DNA of 47,646 bases from the NCBI GenBank assembly GCA_016199265.1, contig JACQGX010000040.1:1-47646 (forward strand), written 5' to 3'. This DNA comes from Chloroflexota bacterium (GTDB lineage Bacteria; Chloroflexota; UBA11872; UBA12225). The notes below the pieces were generated by a model. That model had not been told where the DNA came from. It did not search any database and was given only the letters and a program-made list of their open reading frames with translations. This document shows, piece after piece, positions 40,777-47,646 of this stretch; position 1 is the stretch's first letter; each line of letters starts with the position of its first letter. Position numbers and translations under genes: made by a program.

Positions 40777-42672
40777 TCAATTCAGGATATAGACCGGTAC
40801 GAGCTTACGGCCCCACTGGATCGCTTCCCAGTACGTCGCGTAGCCGAGATCGATGCGGTTACCGATGATGGCGCCGCCGGTGTCGCCGGCGACGGCGTAG
40901 CCGTAGCCGGGGATATAGAGGCGCGTGTGGAACGGGATGACGCGCGGATCGACGGCGACGACGCCGTAGCCGGCGCGCATGCCGCTGGCAGTGATGCCGT
41001 ACGCCGGGTCGCCGGGCCGCTTGCCGGTGCTCGCCGGGCCGGGATCGTACGCCGTCGCCTCCATCAGCAGTACGCGCCGTACCGACGACGGGTCGGGTAC
41101 GCCCGCGACGCCGACAGTGGCTGCGGGGGCGAGCGGCTGCGTGATGAGCGAAACCGCCGGAACGACGGCGGGGCCGGCGACGAGGACCTCGTCGATCACG
41201 TCGCGCAGCGCACGCTCGGCGACGACGACACGGCGCACCTCGACCTCGTCTTCGAGCGTGATCCGTACGAGGCGCTCGACGAGGCCGGCGACACCGGCAC
41301 GCAGGCGGCGGCGCGTGCCCGGTACCAGATTGTCGTCGTACTGCGTCTGTGTGCGGAACGGCACAAGCTGGAGCTCGGTGCTCTCCTCCTGGCGAACGCG
41401 AACGAGGCGCACCGTGCCCCCAACCGGTACAGCGGCGCTCGCCTCCGGCTCGGCTCGGTCGAGGGGCCCGAGCAGTACGTCTCTCTCGGCCAGGAGCTCA
41501 CCGACCGTCGCCGCGCGGGTGCGGGTCTCGAAGTGGAGGTCGGGCCCGGCGATGGTCACCGGCTGTGCGCGCAGGATGGAGATGCGGATTCCCGGTGCGA
41601 GGGCAGACTCGAGCTGTGGCACGACGAGATCGGCCGAGTCGACGTCGATACCGGCGACGCGCAGCGCCTCGCCGACGGTGAGCGCCGCGAGACGGAGCCC
41701 GGTGGGCACGCCGCCGTCGACGACCGAGAACGGCACCGCCCGCTGGACGACGACCCGCGCCGGCGCTGCCGAGAGCGATGGCGGCACGCCGGCCGCTACT
41801 TGCGTGCTCACCATCTCGTTAAATACAGTGGCGGCCGCGGAGAGTGGTGCGCGTACATCGAGCGCGGCGGCGAGCCCAGCGTGCGGAGGTGAGAGCGTGG
41901 GAGCCGAGTCCGGGATCTCTGTGAGCGGATGTGACGTTGCACTCGCTGGAGGCGCGCCGCGAGGGACCAGCGACGACAACGCCGGCCCCTCATTCGGCAC
42001 CACCAGAATGCGGTCGCCCTCTTCGAGGCGAATGCCGGCGGCCGCAAGCGCCGCTCCGACACTGGTGGCGTCGGGCGCCGCACGCAAGGCTCTGCCGTCG
42101 ACCTCGATGATTGTCCACCAAGGTTCGTCTGGCCCCGGTCGCAGGCGAGCCAGGATCACCGTCTGGGCACGCGGAAACGCGGCCGCGGTACGGTGCAGCA
42201 GCGCGCTCGCGGCGGCCGCACGGTCGGCGACCAGTGCCGTCAGCGCCGCCGCGGGCGCGGGCGCCTCCAAAATGAGCCCCATCGTCGTCGACCAGAGCAG
42301 CGAAAACGCAGCAAAGAGCGAGAGCAGCGCCAAAAACGGAACGTTGGCGCTGAGCCCCCGCGCGCCGGGCCGTGCTTCCGGCAGCGGCAGGAGGCCGCGT
42401 CCGACACCGGCGAACGACGTGGCGGCGTATACCGGCGCCAGCTCCCTGGGAATTCCTCTTGCGGACCCAGAGAAGGTGCGCATCCCACCGGTCGCACGGG
42501 TACTCGACGGCGGCACCGGGAAGAGCGCCAGACGCCGAAACGACGCCTGCCGGCACTCACGCGGCGCGCCGCTCGGAGGTACCTGTCGACTGTTGCGCTG
42601 TGGGCTTGTGTTGCGAGGTGTAGAACGCCGCCAAGTGTGATGAAAACGTGATGTTGGGCGTTCGAGTTCCAA
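40777..42672 (-). CDS. YabE-like cell-wall protein with DUF348, G5 and 3D domains
   Basis: Order from the N-terminus: polar leader, one span (VPFLALLSLFAAFSLLW, about residues 110-127), three DUF348/ubiquitin-like repeats (for example WTIIEVDGRALRAAPDATSV), a G5 domain (about 400-500, VRVRQEESTELQLVPFRT), and a C-terminal 3D domain (about 535-631) with TAYDPG, SGMRAGYGVVAVDP and GDTGG..GNRIDLG, keeping its three Asp. 3D domains are the lytic catalytic domains of Rpf-like and Mlt-like wall hydrolases. TTG 42672 has AAAGGAGG 11-12 bases upstream; an ATG at 42483 (MRTFSGS) is an alternative that drops a doubtful 63-residue leader. Immediately upstream of rsmA, as in Gram-positive bacteria. Confidence 0.88.
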   Translation of the reverse strand: MELERPTSRFHHTWRRSTPRNTSPQRNSRQVPPSGAPRECRQASFRRLALFPVPPSSTRATGGMRTFSGSARGIPRELAPVYAATSFAGVGRGLLPLPEARPGARGLSANVPFLALLSLFAAFSLLWSTTMGLILEAPAPAAALTALVADRAAAASALLHRTAAAFPRAQTVILARLRPGPDEPWWTIIEVDGRALRAAPDATSVGAALAAAGIRLEEGDRILVVPNEGPALSSLVPRGAPPASATSHPLTEIPDSAPTLSPPHAGLAAALDVRAPLSAAATVFNEMVSTQVAAGVPPSLSAAPARVVVQRAVPFSVVDGGVPTGLRLAALTVGEALRVAGIDVDSADLVVPQLESALAPGIRISILRAQPVTIAGPDLHFETRTRAATVGELLAERDVLLGPLDRAEPEASAAVPVGGTVRLVRVRQEESTELQLVPFRTQTQYDDNLVPGTRRRLRAGVAGLVERLVRITLEDEVEVRRVVVAERALRDVIDEVLVAGPAVVPAVSLITQPLAPAATVGVAGVPDPSSVRRVLLMEATAYDPGPASTGKRPGDPAYGITASGMRAGYGVVAVDPRVIPFHTRLYIPGYGYAVAGDTGGAIIGNRIDLGYATYWEAIQWGRKLVPVYILN

Positions 42673-42679
42673 CCGTGCG

Positions 42680-42805
42680 GCGGCCCTCCTTTCGTCGGGA
42701 TCATCGCCGCCCGCTTTCGGCTGTCAGCCGGTCTCCTTTCTGCGCCTTGCGCGCCTCCATCTGCGCCGCGGGTCCTCTCCTTCCCGCGGCGCTCAGGTCC
42801 TCCCC
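42680..42805 (-). promoter_or_regulatory. Structured leader upstream of the 3D/G5 gene
   Basis: On the minus strand a perfect 10-base stem GCGCCGCGGG / CCCGCGGCGC (42792-42783 and 42772-42763) encloses the loop AAGGAGAGGA. Next come CGGCT-GAC-AGCCG and then GGCGGC ... GCCGCC, the last enclosing AAAGGAGG, a likely ribosome binding site. G5/3D and Rpf-type wall genes are often under the c-di-AMP (ydaO) riboswitch; pieces such as GGGGAGGACC are reminiscent, but I cannot align a full consensus. The 390-base gap 42673-43062 otherwise holds a family S repeat and the guaA promoter. Confidence 0.4.
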
Positions 42806-42900
42806 TAAACCAAGTCCAGAGTCGCAAGTCCAATGTCCAAAGAACGTGGCATCTGGCGGCCGACCTTGGACTTTGGACCTGGGACTGTGGACTGAGTTTA
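42806..42900 (+). repeat. Family S palindromic repeat, copy 2 (complete)
   Basis: The ends TAAACCAAGTCCA and TGGACTGAGTTTA are inverted repeats with 11 of 13 bases matching. Interior GTCCAATGTCCAAAG and CTTTGGACC units can pair. Here it sits in the leader between the 3D/G5 gene and guaA. Confidence 0.85.
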
Positions 42901-43051
42901 GACGACAGAATCTTACTTCGGGCGCTCACGTTTCCTGTCGCAGCCGCCCGAAGAACTAGGGCATCATAGCGCACGATGGCAAACCTGCCAAATCTGGGCG
43001 ACTCGTGGCCGATGGTGGCGGGCGTTCCGCTCTATGGGGCCGGCCGCTCGG

Positions 43052-43057
43052 TATAAT
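43052..43057 (+). promoter_or_regulatory. -10 element of guaA, suggesting a leaderless start
   Basis: A perfect TATAAT lies only 5 bases before the GTG at 43063, so transcription would start at or within a base or two of the start codon. The -35 region is weak (TTCCGC at 43025 is too far). Confidence 0.5.
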
Positions 43058-43062
43058 CGGTT

Positions 43063-44727
43063 GTGAGTACGGCAGCGGCCGCAGCCGCACGATCTGCCTC
43101 CCGTTTTGCTCCTGAAACCACGACACAGCCACCTCCGGTCACCGCGCGTCCCGTGCGGCGGGACACGATTGTCGTGCTCGACTTCGGCTCGCAGTACAGC
43201 CGCCTGATCGCGCGGCGCGTGCGCGAGTGTCGCGTCTACTGCGAACTGCTCTCCTGGGATACGCCCGAAGCGCAGTTACGCGCGCTCGAGCCTAAAGGCA
43301 TCATCCTTTCGGGCGGGCCGGCCAGCGTCTACGAGCGCGGCGCGCCCACCATCCCGGATGCGGTGCTGCGGCTCGGCGTGCCGGTGCTCGGCATCTGTTA
43401 CGGCATGCAGGCGTTGGCGCAGCGGCTGGGTGGCCAGGTCGTGCCGGGCGAGCGGCGCGAGTACGGACACGCGACGCTCGACGTGCGCGAGCCCGATCAC
43501 CCGCTGTTTCAGGGATTGCCGCGGCGGCCGTCGGTCTGGATGAGCCACGGCGACCAGGTCGCCACGCTCCCGGAGGGCTTCCGAGCGGTGGGGGCGACGC
43601 CGACGTGTGCCAATGCGGCGATGGCCGGTACGACGCCGGGCGGCGCGCCGGTCGTGGGCCTGCAGTTCCACCCAGAGGTGGCGCACACGCCGCAGGGACT
43701 GCTGATGCTGCAAAACTTCTGCTACACGCTGTGCGGCTGCGAGCCGACGTGGACGCCGGGATCGTTCATCGCCGAGGCGGTCGAGCGCATCCGCGCGCAG
43801 GTCGGCGACGACCGGGTGCTGTGCGGCGTCTCGGGCGGGGTTGATTCGTCGGTCGCGGCCGCGCTCATCCATCGTGCGATTGGCGATCAGTTGACGTGCG
43901 TCTTCGTCGACCACGGGCTGCTGCGGAAAGACGAGGCGGCGACGGTGGTGCGCACGTTCAAGGAGCACCTCAGCTTCCGGCTGATTCACGTCGACGCGGG
44001 CGACGAGTTTCTCGAATATTTGAGCGGGATCGCCGACCCCGAGCGCAAGCGCGTGGTTGTGGGCGAGCGCTTTGTCCGCGTCTTCGAGCGCGAGGCGCGG
44101 CGGCTGGCCGAAAAGGAGGGGCCGTTCCAGTTCCTGGCGCAGGGGACGCTCTATCCGGACGTGATCGAGAGCGCGACGCCCGGCGCCAAGGAGACCAAGG
44201 CGGCGGCGAAGATCAAGACGCACCACAACGTGGGCGGCCTGCCAAAAGACATCGCCTTCCAGCTCATCGAGCCGCTGCGGTACCTATTCAAGGACGAAGT
44301 ACGGGCCGTCGGCACCGAGCTGGGCCTGCCCGACGAGATCGTCTGGCGCGATCCGTTCCCAGGTCCGGGCCTGGCGGTGCGCGTGCTGGGAGAGGTGACC
44401 GACGAGCGCCTGGCGGTCTTGCGCGGGGCCGACGCCATCTTCGTCGAAGAAGTCAAGGCCGCCGGACTGTACCGCGGCCTGGGGCAGTTGTTTGCCGTTC
44501 TGACCGACTCGCGCAGCACCGGCGTCCAGGGCGACTACCGGACGTACGGCCACGTCGTGGCGCTGCGGGCGATCACAACCGACGACTACATGACCGCCGA
44601 CTGGGCACGTCTGCCGTACGAAGTGCTGGCCCTCGCCGCCAACCGGATCGTCAACGAGGTGCCCGGCGTCAACCGGGTGGTGTACGACATCACGTCCAAG
44701 CCGCCGGCAACGGTGGAGTGGGAGTAA
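43063..44727 (+). CDS. guaA: GMP synthase (glutamine-hydrolysing)
   Basis: Converts XMP to GMP with ATP and glutamine. The N-terminal class I amidotransferase has LGICYGMQ (Cys near residue 112) and FHPEVAHT for the His-Glu pair; the ATP pyrophosphatase domain has [12 protein letters not shown], and the C-terminal dimerisation domain ends in [24 protein letters not shown]-type sequence typical of GuaA. Length 554 includes about 30 Ala/Thr/Pro-rich N-terminal residues not typical of the family. Either GTG 43063 is used from a leaderless mRNA, or GTG 43153 (giving [12 protein letters not shown]) is the true start. It leads a purine run with purD and purB. Confidence 0.97.
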   Translation: MSTAAAAAARSASRFAPETTTQPPPVTARPVRRDTIVVLDFGSQYSRLIARRVRECRVYCELLSWDTPEAQLRALEPKGIILSGGPASVYERGAPTIPDAVLRLGVPVLGICYGMQALAQRLGGQVVPGERREYGHATLDVREPDHPLFQGLPRRPSVWMSHGDQVATLPEGFRAVGATPTCANAAMAGTTPGGAPVVGLQFHPEVAHTPQGLLMLQNFCYTLCGCEPTWTPGSFIAEAVERIRAQVGDDRVLCGVSGGVDSSVAAALIHRAIGDQLTCVFVDHGLLRKDEAATVVRTFKEHLSFRLIHVDAGDEFLEYLSGIADPERKRVVVGERFVRVFEREARRLAEKEGPFQFLAQGTLYPDVIESATPGAKETKAAAKIKTHHNVGGLPKDIAFQLIEPLRYLFKDEVRAVGTELGLPDEIVWRDPFPGPGLAVRVLGEVTDERLAVLRGADAIFVEEVKAAGLYRGLGQLFAVLTDSRSTGVQGDYRTYGHVVALRAITTDDYMTADWARLPYEVLALAANRIVNEVPGVNRVVYDITSKPPATVEWE

Positions 44728-44730
44728 GGA

Positions 44731-44774
44731 ACCCCTCACCCCCTATCCCCCTCTCCCACAAGGGGCGAGGGGGA
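44731..44774 (+). repeat. Family A repeat between guaA and purD
   Basis: ACCCCTCACCCCCTATCCCC, CTCTCCCACAAGGGGCGAGG, GGGA. Its right arm GAGGGGGA (44767-44774) ends 7 bases before the purD ATG at 44782 and is the only visible Shine-Dalgarno-like sequence. Confidence 0.88.
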
Positions 44775-44781
44775 ACAGCAG

Positions 44782-46149
44782 ATGCAGAATAGCATGCGGG
44801 TTCTAGTCATTGGCAATGGAGCGCGGGAGCATACGCTGGCGTGGTGCGCGGCGCGGAGTCCGATAGTTTCGAGCGTTGCCGTCGCACCGGGAAACGCGGG
44901 TACCGCGCGGGTGGGGCAGAACGTACCCGTCGATCCGCTCGACGCGCAGGCGGTCGCGGCGGTCGCGCGGGCGCAGCGTGCCGATCTGGTGGTTGTGGGG
45001 GCCGATGATCCACTGGCCGCGGGAGTCGTCGACGCGCTGGCGCGTGCCGGCATCCGCGCCTTTGGGCCGACGCAGGCGGCGGCGCAGATCGAAGCGTCGA
45101 AGGTGTGGTCGAAGCAGTTCATGACCCGTCACGGAATTCCGACGGCGCCGTTCGAGGTGTTTGGCGACGCGGCCGCGGGGCACCGCTTCTTGGAGGGGCG
45201 TCCGCGCACGTGGGAGCAGGTGGCCGTCAAGGCCGATGGGCTGGCGCGCGGCAAGGGCGTAATCGTCTGCGACTCCGACGTCGAGGCGCACGAGGCCGTC
45301 ACGTCGATCATGGAACAGCGCGTGTTCGGCGACGCCGGGCGCGCCGTCGTCATCGAGCGCCGGCTCAGCGGGCCGGAGGCGTCGGTGTTTGCCTTGTGCG
45401 ACGGCGAGACGGCGCGGTTCATCGGCGCGGCGCGCGACCACAAGCGCCTGCTCGACGGCGACCGCGGGCCGAACACGGGCGGCATGGGCGCATACAGTCC
45501 CACGGCATTGGTGCCGCCGGGCGCGCTCGACGACGTCATGCGGCGCATCGTGCGGCCCGCCGTTACGGGCATGGCCGCCGAGGGGCGGCCGTTCGTCGGG
45601 TTCCTCTACGCCGGGCTGATGTTCACGCCCGACGGGCCACACGTGATCGAATTCAACGCCCGCTTCGGCGATCCGGAAGCGCAGGCCGTCCTGCCGCGCT
45701 TGGAGACTGACCTCGTGGAGGCAATCGAGGCCGCACTCGACGGCCGGTTGGCCGGTACTGAGCTGCGCTTTGCGCATGTGGCCACGTGTGCCGTTTGCTT
45801 GGCATCCGAGGGGTATCCCGAGAAGGTGCGTGACGGGTTTCCCGTCAAGGGGCTTGAGGCGGTCGATCCGGACGCGTTGGTATTTCACGCGGGGACAATT
45901 GAGCGGGACGGACAGCTCATCACGAAGGGTGGGCGTATCCTGACGGTCGTTGGTCGGGGATCGACGCTGGCGGGGGCGCGAGCGCATGCTTACGCCAACG
46001 TCGAGCGCATCCATTTCGAGGGCATGCAGTATCGTCGCGATATTGGGGAGGGAGAGGCCCTCACCCCCTGCCCCTCTCCCACGAGGGGAGAGGGGAGTTC
46101 CGGACGCGCGGCATCATCCGCTGCAGGCGGCGAAGCACCCGGGCGATGA
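44782..46149 (+). CDS. purD: Phosphoribosylamine-glycine ligase (GAR synthetase)
   Basis: ATP-dependent joining of glycine to phosphoribosylamine in purine synthesis. It begins with MRVLVIGNGAREHTLAW, the usual N-terminus, at the second Met (44794); ATG 44782 has better spacing from the purine-rich repeat arm. ATP-grasp features include VKADGLARGKGVIVC, GPNTGGMGAYSP and EFNARFGDPEAQAVLPRL. The conserved protein ends near residue 420 (ANVERIHFEGMQYRRDIG); about 30 further residues (ALTPCPSPTRGEG, then Ser/Ala/Gly-rich) come from a family A repeat. It is followed by purB after 19 bases. Confidence 0.96.
   Translation: MQNSMRVLVIGNGAREHTLAWCAARSPIVSSVAVAPGNAGTARVGQNVPVDPLDAQAVAAVARAQRADLVVVGADDPLAAGVVDALARAGIRAFGPTQAAAQIEASKVWSKQFMTRHGIPTAPFEVFGDAAAGHRFLEGRPRTWEQVAVKADGLARGKGVIVCDSDVEAHEAVTSIMEQRVFGDAGRAVVIERRLSGPEASVFALCDGETARFIGAARDHKRLLDGDRGPNTGGMGAYSPTALVPPGALDDVMRRIVRPAVTGMAAEGRPFVGFLYAGLMFTPDGPHVIEFNARFGDPEAQAVLPRLETDLVEAIEAALDGRLAGTELRFAHVATCAVCLASEGYPEKVRDGFPVKGLEAVDPDALVFHAGTIERDGQLITKGGRILTVVGRGSTLAGARAHAYANVERIHFEGMQYRRDIGEGEALTPCPSPTRGEGSSGRAASSAAGGEAPGR
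46058..46097 (+). repeat. Family A repeat forming the purD tail
   Basis: CCCTCACCCCCTGCCCCTCT and CCCACGAGGGGAGAGGGGAG, read in frame as the end of PurD. Confidence 0.88.
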
Positions 46150-46168
46150 GGAGAGCAGGAAGAAGACC

Positions 46169-47646
46169 ATGATCCCACGGTATACGCTCCCGGAGATGGG
46201 AGCCGTTTGGACGGACGAGGCGAAGGCCGACGCCTGGAAGGAAGTCGAAATCGCCGCGTGCGAAGGCTGGGGGGAACTGGGCGTCATCCCCAAGGAGGAC
46301 GTGGCCAAGATTCAGAAAGGCACCTATTCCCTCGAGCGGATGCGCGAGATCGAGAGGGTGAGCGACCACGACATGGGCGCGTTCGTGCGCGCCTTTGGCG
46401 AGAGCCTGGGACCCGAGTCGCGCTTCGTCCACATGGGGCTGACGTCGTCGGACGTGGTCGATACCGGGCTGGCCCAGCAGCTCGTGCGGGCAAGCGACAT
46501 CCTGCTCGAGAAGGTGCGGCGCCTGACGGAGGTGCTCGAGCGCCAGGCGCTCAGGTACAAAGACACCCCCCAGATGGGGCGCACGCACGGCGTGCACGCC
46601 GAGCCGATCACGTTCGGCTTCAAGCTGCTGCTCTGGGTGGAAGAAATGCGCAGGAACGTCGCGCGCCTCGAGGAGGCGCGCCGGCAGATCGCCGTGGGGA
46701 AGATCTCGGGCGCGGTGGGCACGCACGCCAACGTACCGCCGCAGGTCGAGGAGTACGTCTGCCGCAAGCTGGGGCTCGAGGTCGAGCGCGTGTCGAGCCA
46801 GATCGTGCAGCGCGACCGGCACGCGCACTTCGTCTGCGCGCTAGCGATCGTCGGCGCCTCGCTCGACAAGTTTGCCACCGAGATCCGGCACCTGCAGCGC
46901 ACCGAGGTGCTCGAAGCCGAGGAGCCGTTCGAGGAGGGGCGGCAAGGCTCGTCCTCGATGCCGCACAAGCGCAACCCGGCGCGGTGCGAGCGAGTCAGTG
47001 GCTTGTCGCGGGTGCTGCGGGGATACGCCGCGACGGCGCTGGAGAACGTGGCACTGTGGCACGAGCGTGACATCTCGCACTCGTCGGCCGAACGAATCAT
47101 CCTGCCCGACGCGTGCATCGCGCTCGACTACATACTGCACCTCTTCACCGGCGTGATGGAGCACCTGCGCGTCATGCCGGAGAACATGCTGCGCAATCTG
47201 GAGCTGTCGCAAGGGCTGCACTTCTCGCAGCGCGTGCTGCTGGCGCTGATCGAGGAGGGGATGAACCGGACGGAGGCGTACAAGGTGGTGCAGCAGCACG
47301 CGATGACGGCGTGGACGACCCCTCACCCCCAGCCCCTCTCCCACAAGGGGAGAGGGGAGTTTTACCGCTTGCTTGCCGGTGATCCGGCGGTACGGGAGCA
47401 TCTGAGCGAGGCGGAGCTGGATGCGCTGTTTGATCTAGGCTACCACTTGAAGTACGTCGAGTTGGCGTTTCAGCGGGTGGGGTTGGTGGCCCCTCACCCC
47501 CCGACCCCCTCTCCCACCAGGGGAGAGGGGGAGCTCCCTCACCCCCCGGCCCCCTCTCCCACCAGGGGAGAGGGGGAGACTGACCAGTGGGAGGTGCCTG
47601 TCCATTTGCGCGAGCGAATGAAAGAGGTCGCTCGGCAGTTTAGGAA
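46169..47646 (+). CDS. purB: Adenylosuccinate lyase with in-frame repeats, cut by the window end
   Basis: Cleaves SAICAR and adenylosuccinate in purine synthesis. The start MIPRYTLPEM follows the AGGAAGA region. Family motifs are present: GLTSSDVVDT, MGRTHGVHAEPITFG with the catalytic His, and the signature SSSMPHKRNP near residues 260-270, then ERDISHSSAERI. The frame is open to the last base (492 codons seen), so the 3' end is missing. One family A repeat (about residues 384-398, TPHPQPLSHKGRGE) lies in frame in the C-terminal helical domain before YRLLAGDP, and a tandem pair (about 441-471, PPTPSPTRGEGE and PPAPSPTRGEGE) follows the normal end of the family near YHLKYVELAFQRVGL. A tail resuming after the pair (DQWEVPVHLRERMKEVARQF) is unexplained. 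Confidence 0.95.
   Translation, partial: MIPRYTLPEMGAVWTDEAKADAWKEVEIAACEGWGELGVIPKEDVAKIQKGTYSLERMREIERVSDHDMGAFVRAFGESLGPESRFVHMGLTSSDVVDTGLAQQLVRASDILLEKVRRLTEVLERQALRYKDTPQMGRTHGVHAEPITFGFKLLLWVEEMRRNVARLEEARRQIAVGKISGAVGTHANVPPQVEEYVCRKLGLEVERVSSQIVQRDRHAHFVCALAIVGASLDKFATEIRHLQRTEVLEAEEPFEEGRQGSSSMPHKRNPARCERVSGLSRVLRGYAATALENVALWHERDISHSSAERIILPDACIALDYILHLFTGVMEHLRVMPENMLRNLELSQGLHFSQRVLLALIEEGMNRTEAYKVVQQHAMTAWTTPHPQPLSHKGRGEFYRLLAGDPAVREHLSEAELDALFDLGYHLKYVELAFQRVGLVAPHPPTPSPTRGEGELPHPPAPSPTRGEGETDQWEVPVHLRERMKEVARQFR
47319..47360 (+). repeat. Family A repeat inside purB
   Basis: CCCTCACCCCCAGCCCCTCT then CCCACAAGGGGAGAGGGGAG. In-frame, without stop, between MTAW and YRLLAGDP codons. 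Confidence 0.9.
47490..47579 (+). repeat. Tandem pair of family A repeats inside purB
   Basis: Two nearly identical 44-base copies, 47490-47533 and 47535-47578, in the same orientation (CCCTCACCCCCCGACCCCCT vs CCCTCACCCCCCGGCCCCCT). Near identity suggests a recent duplication. Confidence 0.92.

Noticed and set aside
40979-42640. 553-codon rightward open frame opposite the 3D/G5 gene
   Set aside because: Ser/Arg/Thr-rich translation without domains; antisense shadow.
44803-46014. 403-codon leftward open frame opposite purD
   Set aside because: Antisense shadow of a clear purD.

Overview
The window is a high-GC bacterial chromosome segment. The genes are housekeeping bacterial types. The order yabE-like (G5/3D) - rsmA - pth - mfd resembles Gram-positive lineages. 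The dispersed palindromes that translate as PSPTRGEG-like peptides are of a kind I associate with Chloroflexota (Thermomicrobia/Sphaerobacter-like). That phylum assignment is inference; no rRNA or tRNA gene was seen to anchor it.

Region 1 (1-30.5 kb) is a surface-glycan or glycoconjugate locus. It holds eight large integral-membrane proteins that are, or look like, GT-C glycosyltransferases (159-1823, 5164-7281, 17241-18602, 18665-21208, 21556-23391, 23401-26193, 26224-28203, 28352-30508). With them lie a cytosolic GT4-like transferase, a Dpm1-like GT2 transferase, a WecA/MraY-like sugar-1-phosphate transferase, a Gfo/Idh/MocA oxidoreductase, a left-handed beta-helix acyltransferase, a glutamine-dependent AsnB and a GDP-L-fucose synthase. 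Together they can supply nucleotide sugars, load them on polyprenyl phosphate and transfer them outside the membrane. A beta-propeller lipoprotein (3094-5061) and two paralogous beta-sandwich exported proteins (about 1939-2841 and 15147-15851) probably work at the cell surface. The segment 3.0-7.3 kb is visibly poorer in GC than its surroundings and may be acquired.

Region 2 (30.5-43 kb) is housekeeping: topA, a PilZ (c-di-GMP) protein, a motB without motA, mfd, pth, rsmA and a 3D/G5 cell-wall protein with a structured leader. Region 3 (43-47.6 kb) is a purine run, guaA-purD-purB, with purB cut by the window end.

The most unusual property is a set of at least five families of short palindromic dispersed repeats, named here A, R, S, T and U. 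Many copies lie in frame inside coding sequence, including the housekeeping genes mfd, pth, purD and purB. Others form gene ends, fill intergenic gaps or appear to supply a ribosome binding site. This recalls the Rickettsia palindromic elements, but with different sequences and several families acting in parallel.
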